Part shown: one piece after another, positions 1 through 9,156 of the stretch
How positions within the stretch are numbered: position 1 is the first letter of the stretch
Layout of the letters: each line of letters starts with the position of its first letter
Assembly (NCBI GenBank): GCA_903834465.1
Contig: CAILJB010000134.1
Span: 1-37,183, forward strand
Direction: 5' to 3'
Origin: an uncultured Pseudomonadota bacterium
GTDB lineage: Bacteria > Pseudomonadota > Gammaproteobacteria > Methylococcales > Methylomonadaceae
DNA: 37,183 nucleotides
Made by a program: the position numbers and the translations under genes
Notes under the pieces: generated by a model
Database searches by the model: none
Told to the model about the DNA's origin: nothing
What the model saw: only the letters and a program-made list of their open reading frames with translations

Positions 1-123
1 GATAACATTTCTGTTAAAGTGAAATTGATTTCATCTATTGCTATGGAAGAAGGGTTGCGTTTCGCAATTCGTGAAGGCGGGCGCACAGTAGGTGCCGGCG
101 TTGTTGCATCGATTATTGAGTAA
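1..123 (+). CDS. tuf: Elongation factor Tu, C-terminal end (partial)
   Basis: This is the last 40 codons of EF-Tu, the GTPase that delivers aminoacyl-tRNA to the ribosome. The reading frame is open from base 1 and stops at 121-123. It ends with the family's typical tail, including [13 protein letters not shown] and a final ASIIE. The 5' part lies outside the window. rpsJ starts 5 bases after the stop, so the str operon (fusA-tuf) apparently runs straight into the S10 genes. Whether this copy is tufA or tufB cannot be told from the fragment, but the position before rpsJ is that of tufA. Confidence 0.95.
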   Translation, partial: DNISVKVKLISSIAMEEGLRFAIREGGRTVGAGVVASIIE

Positions 124-128
124 AAATT

Positions 129-440
129 ATGTCTAATCAAACTATCAGAATCCGTTTGAAATCATTTGATCACAAATTGATTGATCAATCGGCTAGTGAG
201 ATAGTAGAAACAGCAAGAAGAACAGGGGCTCAAGTTAAAGGTCCTATTCCATTGCCTACTAAAAAAGAACGTTTTACTGTATTGATTTCACCGCACGTTG
301 ATAAAGATGCGCGTGACCAATACGAATTAAGAACATACAAAAGACTGCTTGATATTGTTGAGCCTACTGATAAAACAGTAGATGCCTTAATGAAATTGGA
401 TCTTGCAGCTGGTGTTGATGTTCAGATTAAGTTGAATTAA
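129..440 (+). CDS. rpsJ: 30S ribosomal protein S10
   Basis: S10 (uS10) sits in the 30S head and also serves as the NusE antitermination factor. The 103 residues equal the E. coli length. The [14 protein letters not shown] start and the [19 protein letters not shown] block are family signatures. Only 5 bases separate it from tuf, with no promoter and no long leader, so it is probably translated from a tuf read-through message. The Shine-Dalgarno is weak, with only GAG overlapping the end of tuf, which suggests translational coupling. It opens the S10 gene set. Confidence 0.98.
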   Translation: MSNQTIRIRLKSFDHKLIDQSASEIVETARRTGAQVKGPIPLPTKKERFTVLISPHVDKDARDQYELRTYKRLLDIVEPTDKTVDALMKLDLAAGVDVQIKLN

Positions 441-458
441 GAATAGAGGAATTGGCAA

Positions 459-1109
459 ATGTCAATAGGTCTTATTGGTCGTAAATGTGGTATGACCAGA
501 GTTTTTTGCGAGGACGGCTCATCGGTTCCGGTGACTGTATTGCAAATAGATTCAAACAGAGTAACGCAAGTTAAAAGTATCGAAGTTGATGGTTATCGCG
601 CAATTCAAGTTGCAGCAGGCGAGAAGAAAGCCTCTAAAGTAAACAAAGCGATGGCGGGGCATTATGCCGCTGCTAACGTGACCGCAGGTCGTGGACTTTG
701 GGAATTTAGACTTGAAGACGGCGAAGGTTCTGAGTTTTCGTTGGGTGCAGAGTTACCGTTAAGTATTTTTTCTGAAGGTCAAGTAATTGATGTACAAGGA
801 AAAAGCATTGGTAAAGGCTTTGCTGGTGGTATAAAAAGACACCATTTTAGTATGCAAGATGCAACACATGGTAACTCATTGTCACATCGTGTATTGGGTT
901 CTATCGGTATGTGTCAAACGCCTGGTCGCGTTTTCAAGGGTAAGAAAATGGCGGGGCATTTAGGTGCTGCTAAAACTACCATTCAAAACTTGACTATTCA
1001 TGCTATTGATGCTGAAAGAAACTTGATTTTGGTTAAAGGTGCCGTACCTGGTGCCAAAGGTGGCGATGTCGTTATTACGCCAGCTACTAAAGCACGGAAT
1101 AAAGGTTAA
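459..1109 (+). CDS. rplC: 50S ribosomal protein L3
   Basis: L3 (uL3) is an early-assembly protein of the large subunit whose extended loop reaches the peptidyl-transferase centre. The protein has 216 residues (E. coli 209). It opens with [11 protein letters not shown] and carries [17 protein letters not shown] and [17 protein letters not shown]. The Gln of QTPG corresponds to the residue that PrmB methylates in E. coli. An AGAGGA Shine-Dalgarno precedes the ATG by about 9 bases. It lies between rpsJ and rplD as in the standard S10 order. Confidence 0.98.
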   Translation: MSIGLIGRKCGMTRVFCEDGSSVPVTVLQIDSNRVTQVKSIEVDGYRAIQVAAGEKKASKVNKAMAGHYAAANVTAGRGLWEFRLEDGEGSEFSLGAELPLSIFSEGQVIDVQGKSIGKGFAGGIKRHHFSMQDATHGNSLSHRVLGSIGMCQTPGRVFKGKKMAGHLGAAKTTIQNLTIHAIDAERNLILVKGAVPGAKGGDVVITPATKARNKG

Positions 1110-1112
1110 GTC

Positions 1113-1724
1113 ATGGGATTGCAAATACCTGTTTTAAACGAAAAAGGCGACGTTAAAGTCAGCGAAGCTGTTTTTGGTCAAGTGTTTAATGAAACACTTG
1201 TACATCAGTTAGTTACTCGTTATTTAGCTGGAGCGCGTGCTGGTACGAAAGCACAGAAAACTCGCTCTGACGTTAGTGGTGGCGGTACTAAACCATGGCG
1301 TCAAAAAGGGACTGGTCGTGCAAGATCGGGAACAACGCGCAGTCCATTATGGCGTACTGGTGGTGTGACTTTCGCGGCTAGACCGCGTAATTATGATCAA
1401 AAATTGAATAAAAAAATGTTCCGTGTGGGCATCCGTTCAATTCTATCAGAATTATTACGTCAGGATCGCTTAGTTATTGGCAGTGAAACAATGGTAACAA
1501 CACCTAAAACGAAAGCGTTGAGCGCACAATTGGATGCAATTGACTCTAAACGTACGTTAATTGTTGTTCAAAGCGTAGATAAAAATTTAGCATTGGCTTC
1601 CAGAAACATTCCTTATGTTCAGGTTGTTGAAGCGGCTAATTTGAATCCTGTATTGTTGGTGGCAGCGGATAAAGTTATCGTTACGCCGAGTGCATTACAG
1701 CAGTTAGAGGAGCGTTTAGCATGA
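1113..1724 (+). CDS. rplD: 50S ribosomal protein L4
   Basis: L4 (uL4) binds 23S rRNA and lines the exit tunnel; in E. coli it also represses the S10 operon through the operon leader. The 203 residues include the tunnel-loop signature [18 protein letters not shown], and the C-terminal globular half is complete. It starts 3 bases after the rplC stop, and its own stop overlaps the rplW start (ATGA). The S10 leader that L4 would target is absent upstream of rpsJ here, so any autoregulation must work at another site. Confidence 0.98.
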   Translation: MGLQIPVLNEKGDVKVSEAVFGQVFNETLVHQLVTRYLAGARAGTKAQKTRSDVSGGGTKPWRQKGTGRARSGTTRSPLWRTGGVTFAARPRNYDQKLNKKMFRVGIRSILSELLRQDRLVIGSETMVTTPKTKALSAQLDAIDSKRTLIVVQSVDKNLALASRNIPYVQVVEAANLNPVLLVAADKVIVTPSALQQLEERLA

Positions 1725-2020
1725 GTACGAATTTATATCAGTTAACGCGCGTCTTAGAGGCTCCCGTTATTTCTGAAAAAAGTACAGTTGCGGCTGAAAA
1801 AGATAAGCAAATTGTTTTTAAAGTGCAACGTAATGCAACTAAAAAACAAGTTAAAAGTGCCGTCGAAGCGATGTTTAATGTCGAAGTTGATGCCGTTCGC
1901 GTATTGAACGTTAAAGGTAAACAAAAACGATTCGGACGTTCGTTGGGACAACGATCAGATTGGAAAAAAGCCTATGTTAAGCTAAAAGCCGGTCATGATA
2001 TTGAATTCGCAACGGCTTAA
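1721..2020 (+). CDS. rplW: 50S ribosomal protein L23
   Basis: L23 (uL23) lies at the tunnel exit and is the docking point for trigger factor and SRP. The 99 residues match the E. coli length (100). The APVISEKST motif near the N-terminus and the [23 protein letters not shown] stretch are typical; the Glu of VISEKS corresponds to the trigger-factor contact residue in E. coli L23. The start overlaps the rplD stop by 4 bases (ATGA), which implies translational coupling. Confidence 0.97.
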   Translation: MSTNLYQLTRVLEAPVISEKSTVAAEKDKQIVFKVQRNATKKQVKSAVEAMFNVEVDAVRVLNVKGKQKRFGRSLGQRSDWKKAYVKLKAGHDIEFATA

Positions 2021-2049
2021 TTGAGATAGTAAAGGAAACGGTAAAAAAC

Positions 2050-2871
2050 ATGGCGATTATAAAGTCAAAACCGACCTCCCCTGGATCACGGTTTGTAGTA
2101 CGAGTCAAAAATGACGCATTGCACAAAGGTAAGCCTTTTGCTGCGTTGTTGGAGAAAAAAAGTAAAACAGGTGGTCGTAATAACAACGGTCGTATCACTA
2201 CCCGTCACGTTGGTGGTGGTCATAAGCAGCATTATCGTCTTATTGATTTTAAAAGAAATAAGACTGACATTCCTGCTGTTGTTGAACGTTTAGAGTATGA
2301 TCCGAACAGAACTGCAAACATCGCTTTGATTTTATTCAAAGATGGTGAACGTCGATATGTCATCGCACCGAAAGGTTTAGAAGCAGGTCAGGAAATTATT
2401 TCCGCTGAAATTGCACCAGTGAAAGCAGGTAACTGCATGCCATTGCGTAACATTCCAGTAGGTACAACTGTACATTGCGTGGAATTAAAAGCAGGGAAAG
2501 GCGCACAAGTCGCTAGAAGTGCTGGAACATCAGTGCAATTAGTTGCGCGTGATGGTGTTCATGCTACATTGCGTTTACGCTCAGGCGAAATGCGTAAAGT
2601 GTTAGCAGATTGCCGTGCGGTTATCGGTGAGGTTTCAAATTCTGAACACAGCTTGGCATCTTTAGGTAAGGCTGGTGCATCGAGATGGCGTGGTGTTAGA
2701 CCAACTGTTCGTGGTGTTGTTATGAACCCAGTAGATCACCCACATGGTGGTGGTGAAGGTCGTACATCAGGTGGTAGACATCCTGTGTCACCTTGGGGTA
2801 TGCCGACTAAAGGCTACAAAACAAGAAAGAACAAACGGACTGATAATATGATTATTAGACGTCGTAAGTAA
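2050..2871 (+). CDS. rplB: 50S ribosomal protein L2
   Basis: L2 (uL2) is one of the most conserved large-subunit proteins and is needed for subunit association and peptidyl-transferase assembly. It has 273 residues, identical in length to E. coli L2. The C-terminal [13 protein letters not shown] block at about residues 226-238 contains the conserved His once linked to peptidyl transfer. [10 protein letters not shown] and the basic C-terminus are also present. The gap to rplW is 29 bases and includes an AAAGGAAA ribosome-binding site. Confidence 0.98.
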   Translation: MAIIKSKPTSPGSRFVVRVKNDALHKGKPFAALLEKKSKTGGRNNNGRITTRHVGGGHKQHYRLIDFKRNKTDIPAVVERLEYDPNRTANIALILFKDGERRYVIAPKGLEAGQEIISAEIAPVKAGNCMPLRNIPVGTTVHCVELKAGKGAQVARSAGTSVQLVARDGVHATLRLRSGEMRKVLADCRAVIGEVSNSEHSLASLGKAGASRWRGVRPTVRGVVMNPVDHPHGGGEGRTSGGRHPVSPWGMPTKGYKTRKNKRTDNMIIRRRK

Positions 2872-2888
2872 AATAGAGAGGAATCAGC

Positions 2889-3161
2889 GTGCCGCGTTCA
2901 ATTAAAAAAGGTCCTTTTATTGATCATCATCTCTTTAAAAAAGTTGAAGATGCCGTAAAAAGCAGTAGTAGGAAACCGATTAAAACCTGGTCTAGACGAT
3001 CAATGATTATTCCTGATATGTTGGGCTTGACCATTGCAGTGCATAATGGCAAGTTACACATCCCCGTTCTCGTTACTGAGAACATGGTGGGTCATAAATT
3101 AGGCGAATTTGCTCCCACCAGAACCTATAAAGGTCATGTGGCTGACAAGAAATCTAAGTAG
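2889..3161 (+). CDS. rpsS: 30S ribosomal protein S19
   Basis: S19 (uS19) is in the head of the small subunit, pairs with S13, and contacts L5 across the subunit bridge. It has 90 residues (E. coli 92). The [15 protein letters not shown] start and the [16 protein letters not shown] segment are diagnostic. The start codon is GTG at 2889 with GAGAGGAA upstream. It lies between rplB and rplV with short gaps. Confidence 0.97.
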   Translation: MPRSIKKGPFIDHHLFKKVEDAVKSSSRKPIKTWSRRSMIIPDMLGLTIAVHNGKLHIPVLVTENMVGHKLGEFAPTRTYKGHVADKKSK

Positions 3162-3169
3162 GATGAACG

Positions 3170-3505
3170 ATGGAAATTTCAGCAAAATTAAGTAATGCGC
3201 CTTTATCTGCTCAGAAAGCTCGGTTGGTTTGCGATCAAATTCGCGGTCTCCCTGTTGAAAAAGCATTGAATGTTCTGAAGTTCAGTTCAAAAAAAGCGGC
3301 ATTTATTGTAAAAAAAGTTTTAGAGTCAGCAATCGCTAATGCAGAGCACAATGAAAGTGCCGACATTGATGAGTTGAAAGTGTCTACGGTTTATGTAAAT
3401 GAAGCCCCAACACTAAAAAGATTTAAGGCAAGAGCTAAAGGTCGTGCGAACCATATCCTTAAAAGAACCTGCCATATCACCATTAAAGTTGCAGAAAGCG
3501 AGTAG
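3170..3505 (+). CDS. rplV: 50S ribosomal protein L22
   Basis: L22 (uL22) extends a beta hairpin into the exit tunnel, where macrolide-resistance changes and SecM-type stalling contacts occur. The protein has 111 residues (E. coli 110). The [20 protein letters not shown] motif and the C-terminal hairpin [20 protein letters not shown] are both clear. It starts 8 bases after rpsS with GGATGA as ribosome-binding site. Confidence 0.97.
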   Translation: MEISAKLSNAPLSAQKARLVCDQIRGLPVEKALNVLKFSSKKAAFIVKKVLESAIANAEHNESADIDELKVSTVYVNEAPTLKRFKARAKGRANHILKRTCHITIKVAESE

Positions 3506-3513
3506 GGGATAAC

Positions 3514-4185
3514 ATGGGTCAAAAAGTACATCCAACTGGCATACGCCTTGGTATTGTTAAAGATTGGAATTCGCGCTGGTATGCAAGCAGCAAAGATTAT
3601 TCAACTTTCTTATATCAAGATTTGAAAGTCAGAGAATTTTTAAGAAAAAAATTAGCACACGCTTCAGTGAGTCGTATTCAAATTAACCGACCAGCTAATA
3701 ACGCGCAGATTACGATTTTTACGGCACGTCCAGGAATTGTAATTGGCAAAAAAGGCGAGGACATCGAAGTTTTAAAGCAAGAAATTGCAAAAATGATTGG
3801 TGTACCCGTACAGCTTAATGTTGAAGAAATCAGAAAACCTGAGCTGGATGCGTATTTAGTTGCTGAAGGGGTTGCTCAACAGCTTGAAAAGCGTATCATG
3901 TACCGTCGTGCAATGAAACGTGCCGTGACTAACACTATGCGTTTAGGTGCTGAAGGCATCAAAATAAACGTAGGTGGTCGTTTGAATGGTGCTGAAATTG
4001 CGCGTAGCGAATGGTATAGAGAAGGGCGAGTTCCTTTGCATACTTTACGCGCGGATATTGATTATGCAACAGCAGAGGCGCACACGACCTATGGAATTAT
4101 CGGCATCAAGGTGTGGATATTCAAGGGCGAAGTGTTTGATATAGATGCACACAAAGCATCTGTTAATTCAGAATCTAAAAAATAG
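3514..4185 (+). CDS. rpsC: 30S ribosomal protein S3
   Basis: S3 (uS3) lies at the mRNA entry channel and takes part in ribosomal helicase activity. The 223 residues compare with 233 in E. coli. The [14 protein letters not shown] start, the KH domain with [18 protein letters not shown] at about residues 70-88, and the C-terminal [18 protein letters not shown] are all present. A GGGGATA ribosome-binding site precedes it. The C-terminal tail is slightly short but not truncated in any domain. Confidence 0.98.
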   Translation: MGQKVHPTGIRLGIVKDWNSRWYASSKDYSTFLYQDLKVREFLRKKLAHASVSRIQINRPANNAQITIFTARPGIVIGKKGEDIEVLKQEIAKMIGVPVQLNVEEIRKPELDAYLVAEGVAQQLEKRIMYRRAMKRAVTNTMRLGAEGIKINVGGRLNGAEIARSEWYREGRVPLHTLRADIDYATAEAHTTYGIIGIKVWIFKGEVFDIDAHKASVNSESKK

Positions 4186-4201
4186 TTGAAGGAACAAAGA
4201 G

Positions 4202-4615
4202 ATGCTTCAACCTAAAAGAACAAAATTTCGTAAGCAGCACAAAGGTAAGAATAACGGTATCGCTGTTCGTGGCTCATCCGTGAGCTTTGGCGAATTCGGT
4301 CTGAAATCAGTCAGTCGCGGTCGTTTGACTGCTCGTCAGATTGAGTCAGCACGTCGTACTATTTCGCGTCACGTTAAACGTGGTGGAAAAATTTGGATTC
4401 GTGTGTTTCCCGATAAACCGATTACAGAAAAACCTTTAGCGGTTCGTATGGGTAAAGGTAAAGGCAACGTCGAGTATTGGGTTGCTCAGATTCGCCCAGG
4501 TACCATGTTATATGAAATTCAAGGGGTTTCCGAAGAGTTAGCGCGTGAAGCGTTCACATTGGCATCGGCTAAGTTACCTTTGAAAACACTATTTACTGTA
4601 CGGACGATAATGTAA
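4202..4615 (+). CDS. rplP: 50S ribosomal protein L16
   Basis: L16 (uL16) contacts the A- and P-site tRNA elbows and is a late-assembly protein. It has 137 residues (E. coli 136). [15 protein letters not shown] and [22 protein letters not shown] are typical. Arg82, in AVRMGKG, corresponds to the arginine hydroxylated by YcfD in E. coli. The stop overlaps the rpmC start by one base (TAATG). Confidence 0.98.
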   Translation: MLQPKRTKFRKQHKGKNNGIAVRGSSVSFGEFGLKSVSRGRLTARQIESARRTISRHVKRGGKIWIRVFPDKPITEKPLAVRMGKGKGNVEYWVAQIRPGTMLYEIQGVSEELAREAFTLASAKLPLKTLFTVRTIM

Positions 4616-4806
4616 TGAAAGCAAGTGAATTACGTCAAAAATCACGCGACGAATTGTCAACTTTGTTAATTGAGTTGGCTCGCGAACGTTTTACCCTGCA
4701 AATGCAAAAGGGTACAGGTCAGCTGTCTAAAACAGCACAAGTGAAAAAGGTACGACGTGACGTAGCTCGCGTTCAAACTGTGTTAAACGAGATGGTGAGA
4801 GCGTAG
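4615..4806 (+). CDS. rpmC: 50S ribosomal protein L29
   Basis: L29 (uL29) is a small helical-hairpin protein near the tunnel exit. Its 63 residues equal the E. coli length. It begins [14 protein letters not shown] and carries [18 protein letters not shown] followed by [16 protein letters not shown], the family pattern. The start overlaps the rplP stop by one base, and rpsQ follows 1 base after its stop. Confidence 0.96.
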   Translation: MKASELRQKSRDELSTLLIELARERFTLQMQKGTGQLSKTAQVKKVRRDVARVQTVLNEMVRA

Positions 4807-4807
4807 T

Positions 4808-5071
4808 ATGAGCGAAGAAACGACTAAATTACGAACCATTACGGGGCGTGTTGTCAGCAATAAAATGGACAAAACAATTACTGTTTTGGTTGAACGTGTG
4901 GTAAAACACCCCGTCTATGGGAAGTATATCAAACGTTCTACTAAGATGATGGCGCATGATGAGGAAAACTCTTGTCAAGAAGGCGATGTCGTAGCGATTA
5001 CGTCTTGCCGGCCAATGTCTAAACACAAAACGTTTAAATTGGTGCAAGTGTTAGAACAAGCTAACAAATAA
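4808..5071 (+). CDS. rpsQ: 30S ribosomal protein S17
   Basis: S17 (uS17) is a primary 16S-binding protein with an OB fold. It has 87 residues (E. coli 84). [19 protein letters not shown] and [19 protein letters not shown] are the family motifs, and [14 protein letters not shown] closes it. It is the last gene of the S10 set. The 38 bases to rplN contain no terminator, so transcription probably continues into the spc set. The 13-base string AAACGTTTAAATT occurs near the end of this gene and again in the gap. Confidence 0.97.
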   Translation: MSEETTKLRTITGRVVSNKMDKTITVLVERVVKHPVYGKYIKRSTKMMAHDEENSCQEGDVVAITSCRPMSKHKTFKLVQVLEQANK

Positions 5072-5109
5072 TCAGTTAAACGTTTAAATTTACATTTTAG
5101 GAAAAAATC

Positions 5110-5478
5110 ATGATTCAGATGCAAACTAACCTTGAGGTCGCCGATAATAGCGGTGCAAAAAAGGTCATGTGTATCAAAGTGCTTGGTGGTTCGCACAGGC
5201 GTTATGCCGGCATTGGCGATATTATTAAAGTCAGTGTGAAAGATGCGATTCCCCGTGGCAGAGTTAAAAAAGGCGAAGTTTACAACGCGTTAGTGGTTCG
5301 TACCCGTAAAGGTGTACGTCGCTCTGATGGTTCAGTTATTCGTTTTGATGGTAATGCAGCAGTTATTTTGAATAACAATTTGCAACCACTAGGCACACGT
5401 ATTTTTGGCCCGGTGACTCGTGAACTTAGAGGTGAAAAGTTTATGAAAATTATTTCATTAGCACCTGAAGTGTTATAG
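5110..5478 (+). CDS. rplN: 50S ribosomal protein L14
   Basis: L14 (uL14) forms part of the intersubunit bridge and binds the silencing factor RsfS. It has 122 residues (E. coli 123). It begins [19 protein letters not shown] and contains [17 protein letters not shown]-type sequence ([19 protein letters not shown]) and the ending [10 protein letters not shown]. It opens the spc set. An AGGAAAAAATC ribosome-binding region precedes it. Confidence 0.98.
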   Translation: MIQMQTNLEVADNSGAKKVMCIKVLGGSHRRYAGIGDIIKVSVKDAIPRGRVKKGEVYNALVVRTRKGVRRSDGSVIRFDGNAAVILNNNLQPLGTRIFGPVTRELRGEKFMKIISLAPEVL

Positions 5479-5494
5479 GGTCGAGGGCGAAATT

Positions 5495-5812
5495 ATGCAA
5501 AAAATCAAAAAAGGTGATGAAGTCATCGTCCGTATCGGAAAAGATAAAGGCAAAAGCGGTCGAGTGACACAAGTCCTAAAAGATAACAAAATTCTTGTTG
5601 AAGGTATCAATCAGGTTAGAAAAAGCCAAAAACCGAATCCTAATGCAGGTGTTCAGGGCGGTTTCGTGGCAAAAGATATGCCGATTGAAATTTCCAACGT
5701 AGGGTTATATAACCCTGTAACAAAAAAAGCGGATCGGGTAGGCTTTAGATTCTTAGACGATGGGAAAAAAGTCCGATACTTCAAATCAACCAACGAAGTT
5801 GTCGATGCGTAA
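5495..5812 (+). CDS. rplX: 50S ribosomal protein L24
   Basis: L24 (uL24) is an assembly-initiating protein near the tunnel exit, with a KOW motif. It has 105 residues (E. coli 104). The KOW segment [21 protein letters not shown] lies at residues 7-27, followed by the bacterial GIN and [14 protein letters not shown] region. It stands between rplN and rplE as in other proteobacteria; rplE starts 8 bases downstream. Confidence 0.97.
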   Translation: MQKIKKGDEVIVRIGKDKGKSGRVTQVLKDNKILVEGINQVRKSQKPNPNAGVQGGFVAKDMPIEISNVGLYNPVTKKADRVGFRFLDDGKKVRYFKSTNEVVDA

Positions 5813-5820
5813 GGTGAATC

Positions 5821-6360
5821 ATGGCTAGATTAGAATCGGTATATAAAGAAACTGTTCGTCCTGCTTTAATGGAGCAGTTCGGTTACAAATCAATAATGCA
5901 AGCACCTCGTATTACTAAAATCACTCTTAATATGGGTGTGAGTGGTGCTGTTGCAGATAAAAAAGTATTGCAATTTGCCGTCAGCGATATGGAAAAAATT
6001 GCAGGTCAAAAACCAGTAATTACGTTGGCAAGAAAATCAATTGCGGGTTTTAAAATTCGTGACGATATGCCTATTGGTTGTAAAGTGACGTTGCGTAGCG
6101 ACAAAATGTACGAATTTTTAGATCGTTTGATTAGCATTTCTATTCCACGAGTTCGCGACTTTAGAGGTTTAAACCCTAAAAGTTTTGATGGACGTGGCAA
6201 CTATTCGATGGGGGTAAAAGAGCAAATCATTTTCCCTGAAATTGATTATGACAAAATCGACATGTTGCGCGGTATGGACATCACCATTACGACGACAGCA
6301 CAAACCAATGAAGAAGGTTTGGCGTTGTTGAAGTTGTTTAATTTTCCATTTAAACAGTAA
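5821..6360 (+). CDS. rplE: 50S ribosomal protein L5
   Basis: L5 (uL5) binds 5S rRNA and forms the bridge to S13 in the head. The 179 residues are identical in length to E. coli L5. [45 protein letters not shown] and the C-terminal FPFKQ are diagnostic. In E. coli the rplX-rplE junction is where S8 represses the spc operon. I did not fold this junction, so that control remains untested here. Confidence 0.98.
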   Translation: MARLESVYKETVRPALMEQFGYKSIMQAPRITKITLNMGVSGAVADKKVLQFAVSDMEKIAGQKPVITLARKSIAGFKIRDDMPIGCKVTLRSDKMYEFLDRLISISIPRVRDFRGLNPKSFDGRGNYSMGVKEQIIFPEIDYDKIDMLRGMDITITTTAQTNEEGLALLKLFNFPFKQ

Positions 6361-6373
6361 GGGGTGATTTGTC

Positions 6374-6679
6374 ATGGCAAATAAATCTATGATTGCGCGT
6401 GAAGAAAAAAGCAAAGAATTAGTTAAAAAGTACGATGTTAAACGTAAGTCTTTAAAAGAAATTATTAGAGACCCTAACACAACGTTCGAAGACAAAGAAT
6501 CTGCTCAATTGCAGCTTCAAAAATTACCCAGAGATTCCAGTCCATCACGAGTGCGTAACCGTTGTAATTTAACCGGTCGCCCACATGGTTATTACCGCAA
6601 ATTTGGTCTGAGTCGTAATAAATTACGCGAAGCAACAATGCGTGGTGACGTACCTGGTGTTGTTAAGGCGAGCTGGTAA
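6374..6679 (+). CDS. rpsN: 30S ribosomal protein S14 (long, zinc-free type)
   Basis: S14 (uS14) is in the 30S head near S10 and S19. This is the 101-residue form that lacks the CxxC zinc motif; only one cysteine is seen, in [26 protein letters not shown]. The zinc-independent S14 sits next to a zinc-binding L36 in the same operon. It lies between rplE and rpsH, as usual. Confidence 0.97.
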   Translation: MANKSMIAREEKSKELVKKYDVKRKSLKEIIRDPNTTFEDKESAQLQLQKLPRDSSPSRVRNRCNLTGRPHGYYRKFGLSRNKLREATMRGDVPGVVKASW

Positions 6680-6713
6680 CACTTCTGTTGGATCAATTTT
6701 GGAGAATTAAGCG

Positions 6714-7109
6714 ATGAGTATGACAGATCCAGTAGCGGATATGCTGACACGCATTAGAAACGGTCAGTCTGCTGGTAAAAAATTTATAAAACAACCTTCT
6801 TCTAAACTTAAAGTATCGATTGCAAAAGTACTTAAAGAGGAAGGTTACATTACGGACTTTAGCACCGAAACTACTGGCTCTCACACTGAGATGACTGTTG
6901 AGTTGAAGTATTACAAAGGTGCGCCCGTTATTGAAAGTATTAAACGAATCAGTAGACCAGGTCTACGGATTTATAAATCGAAAGACGAATTGCCTAAAGT
7001 TCTCGGCGGATTGGGTGTCGCTATCGTATCAACCTCAAATGGGGTGATGACTGATAGAGCTGCTCGCGCGATTGGACATGGCGGCGAAGTCATTTGCACT
7101 GTTTGCTAA
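6714..7109 (+). CDS. rpsH: 30S ribosomal protein S8
   Basis: S8 (uS8) binds helix 21 of 16S rRNA and in E. coli represses the spc operon. It has 131 residues (E. coli 130). It begins [18 protein letters not shown] and contains [41 protein letters not shown], ending in GGEVICTVC. The start at 6714 follows a GGAGAA ribosome-binding site. It may alternatively start at the Met two codons downstream. Confidence 0.98.
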   Translation: MSMTDPVADMLTRIRNGQSAGKKFIKQPSSKLKVSIAKVLKEEGYITDFSTETTGSHTEMTVELKYYKGAPVIESIKRISRPGLRIYKSKDELPKVLGGLGVAIVSTSNGVMTDRAARAIGHGGEVICTVC

Positions 7110-7122
7110 CATAGGCGTAGTT

Positions 7123-7656
7123 ATGTCAAGAATTGCTAAAGCTCCCGTTACTATTCCAAGTGGTGTGGATGTTAAAGTCAATGGCAACAATCTGACCGTA
7201 AAAGGTAGCAAAGGTCAGTTGTCGTTCGATTTTAATTCTTCAGTAGGTATGGAAATTACAGACAATGTGATTTCTATGCAATGGAATAAAGATGACAAAA
7301 ATGCAACCGCTCAAGCCGGTACAGCCAGAGCCGTTGTAAATAATATGGTGACTGGGGTATCAGTCGGTTTCGAAAAGAAATTAACGCTAGTTGGCGTGGG
7401 TTATAGAGCGCAAGCAAAAGAGAATATTCTCAGTTTGTCGCTTGGTTTTTCTCACCCCGTTGACTTTGAAGTTCCTGCGGGCGTTTCGGTTGAGACTCCA
7501 AGTCAAACCGAGATTATCCTTAAAGGTAGTGACAAACAACTTGTTGGACAAGTTGCTGCAAAAATCCGCGCTTATCGACCACCTGAGCCTTATAAAGGTA
7601 AAGGTGTACGTTATTCGGACGAGCATGTCGCTAGAAAAGAAGCTAAGAAAAAGTAG
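7123..7656 (+). CDS. rplF: 50S ribosomal protein L6
   Basis: L6 (uL6) lies near the GTPase-associated centre of the large subunit. I chose the ATG at 7123 because it gives [15 protein letters not shown], the family N-terminus, and 177 residues, the E. coli length. The same frame is open 17 codons further upstream, but that extension overlaps rpsH and has no family similarity. The C-terminus carries [19 protein letters not shown], the typical rRNA-contacting tail. Confidence 0.97.
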   Translation: MSRIAKAPVTIPSGVDVKVNGNNLTVKGSKGQLSFDFNSSVGMEITDNVISMQWNKDDKNATAQAGTARAVVNNMVTGVSVGFEKKLTLVGVGYRAQAKENILSLSLGFSHPVDFEVPAGVSVETPSQTEIILKGSDKQLVGQVAAKIRAYRPPEPYKGKGVRYSDEHVARKEAKKK

Positions 7657-7665
7657 GGCAGCGTA

Positions 7666-8019
7666 ATGGATAAGAAACAAACTCGTATGAAACGCGCATT
7701 GAAATTGCGTAGTCAGATTAAAAAGTTGAATGCTACTCGATTGTCAATTCATAAGACATCGCAGCACATCTACGCACAAATTATTAGTGGCGACGGTACC
7801 GTGACGTTGGCAAGTGCTTCGACGAATCAGTCTGAGTTGAAAGCTGATTTGAAGGGAACGAGCAATATCACGGCAGCGATTGCCGTTGGTAAACGTATCG
7901 CTGAAAAAGCCCTTGCGGCAGGTGTCACGGAAGTTGCGTTTGATCGTTCAGGATTTAAATATCACGGTCGTGTGAAAGCATTGGCTGATGCCGCTCGCGA
8001 AGCTGGCTTGAAATTTTAG
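7666..8019 (+). CDS. rplR: 50S ribosomal protein L18
   Basis: L18 (uL18) binds 5S rRNA together with L5. The 117 residues match E. coli exactly. [15 protein letters not shown] in the N-terminal half and the C-terminal [26 protein letters not shown] are clear family segments. It starts 9 bases after rplF, and rpsE follows after 9 bases with an AGGAGAA ribosome-binding site. Confidence 0.98.
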   Translation: MDKKQTRMKRALKLRSQIKKLNATRLSIHKTSQHIYAQIISGDGTVTLASASTNQSELKADLKGTSNITAAIAVGKRIAEKALAAGVTEVAFDRSGFKYHGRVKALADAAREAGLKF

Positions 8020-8028
8020 GAGAATACA

Positions 8029-8535
8029 ATGGCTACAGCACCTACTCAAGGTTCGACTGACGGCTTACAAGAAAAATTGGTTAACGTTAGACGGGTCGCC
8101 AAAGTTGTTAAAGGTGGTCGTGTTTTCGGTTTTACTGCTTTAACTGTCGTTGGTGACGGTGAAGGTCGCGTCGGTTACGGTGTCAGTAAAGCTCGCGAAG
8201 TGCCTATTGCTATCCAAAAATCGTTAGAACAAGCGCGTAAAAATATGCGTAAAGTTGAATTGAAGGGCGATACCCTTCAATATGCTATTACGAATACAAC
8301 TGGCGCAGCGAAAGTTTACATGCAACCAGCATCAGAAGGTACAGGTATTATTGCTGGTGGTGCGATGCGTGCCGTTTTTGAAGTTGTTGGTGTACACAAC
8401 GTGTTAGCAAAATGTATTGGCACAAATAATCCAATCAACGTAGTTCGTGCAACGATTAACGGTTTAACTGGAATGCACAATGCTCACCAAATCGCTGCAA
8501 AACGCGGTTTATCTGTCGATAAAATCACGGGGTGA
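8029..8535 (+). CDS. rpsE: 30S ribosomal protein S5
   Basis: S5 (uS5) contributes to decoding fidelity and mRNA-channel helicase activity, and is the classic spectinomycin-resistance locus. It has 168 residues (E. coli 167). The N-terminal RNA-binding fold contains [26 protein letters not shown], the stretch where spectinomycin-resistance changes occur in E. coli. The C-terminal domain carries [21 protein letters not shown]. Confidence 0.98.
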   Translation: MATAPTQGSTDGLQEKLVNVRRVAKVVKGGRVFGFTALTVVGDGEGRVGYGVSKAREVPIAIQKSLEQARKNMRKVELKGDTLQYAITNTTGAAKVYMQPASEGTGIIAGGAMRAVFEVVGVHNVLAKCIGTNNPINVVRATINGLTGMHNAHQIAAKRGLSVDKITG

Positions 8536-8539
8536 TAAG

Positions 8540-8722
8540 ATGAGCAACAAGTTAAGTATTACGATGACGAAAAGTCGGTTTGGACGTTTACCCAATCATC
8601 AAGCTTGTTTGAAAGGCTTGGGATTGCGTAAAATCAATCAAACTGTTGAAGTGCTAAACACTCCCGAAAACAGAGGGATGATCAACAAAGTAGCTTATAT
8701 GCTCAAAGTTGAGGAGGTTTAA
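8540..8722 (+). CDS. rpmD: 50S ribosomal protein L30
   Basis: L30 (uL30) is a small large-subunit protein. The ATG at 8540 gives 60 residues (E. coli 59) beginning [31 protein letters not shown], the family sequence. The frame is open upstream into rpsE, but that part is not L30-like. The stop overlaps the rplO start by one base (TAATG). Confidence 0.96.
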   Translation: MSNKLSITMTKSRFGRLPNHQACLKGLGLRKINQTVEVLNTPENRGMINKVAYMLKVEEV

Positions 8723-9156
8723 TGTTTTTAAATACAATTAAAGCCAGTGATGGCGCACGCAAAAAATCCAGACGTGTTGGTCGTGGTATCGGCTGTACGA
8801 TGGGTAAAACCTGCGGTCGTGGTCATAAAGGTCAAAAAGCGCGTAGCGGTGGTTTCCATAAAGTAGGTTTTGAAGGTGGTCAAATGCCATTGCAACGCCG
8901 CTTACCTAAAATTGGTTTCACCTCTCATAAATCGAAATTTTCTTCTGAAGTGCGTTTGAGCGAACTAAATGGTTTGACGGCTGACGTGATTGATTTGAAA
9001 GCATTGATTGACGCGAACATTGTGCCAATTTTTACGAAAGTTGCTCGTGTTATTAAATCTGGTTCGTTAACCAAAGCAGTGACTGTTAAAGGTATTAAAG
9101 TTACAGTGGGTGCGAAGGAATCTATTGAAGCTGCTGGTGGCAAAGTAGAGGCTTAA
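8722..9156 (+). CDS. rplO: 50S ribosomal protein L15
   Basis: L15 (uL15) is a late-assembly protein with a long basic N-terminal extension. The 144 residues equal E. coli L15. The glycine- and arginine-rich [25 protein letters not shown] segment at about residues 21-45 and [18 protein letters not shown] are diagnostic. A GGAGG ribosome-binding site lies inside rpmD just upstream. The stop is immediately followed by the secY GTG. Confidence 0.97.
   Translation: MFLNTIKASDGARKKSRRVGRGIGCTMGKTCGRGHKGQKARSGGFHKVGFEGGQMPLQRRLPKIGFTSHKSKFSSEVRLSELNGLTADVIDLKALIDANIVPIFTKVARVIKSGSLTKAVTVKGIKVTVGAKESIEAAGGKVEA

Noticed and set aside
5028-5091. AAACGTTTAAATT repeated at the end of rpsQ and in the rpsQ-rplN gap, including the palindrome TTAAACGTTTAA
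   Set aside because: AT-rich and short; no promoter spacing or terminator accompanies it, so I do not call a regulatory site.
7072-7122. A 17-codon N-terminal extension of L6
   Set aside because: It overlaps rpsH and lacks family similarity; the ATG at 7123 gives the standard L6 start and length.
8480-8539. A longer L30 frame beginning inside rpsE
   Set aside because: The extra 20 codons are rpsE sequence in another frame; [15 protein letters not shown] at 8540 is the normal N-terminus.
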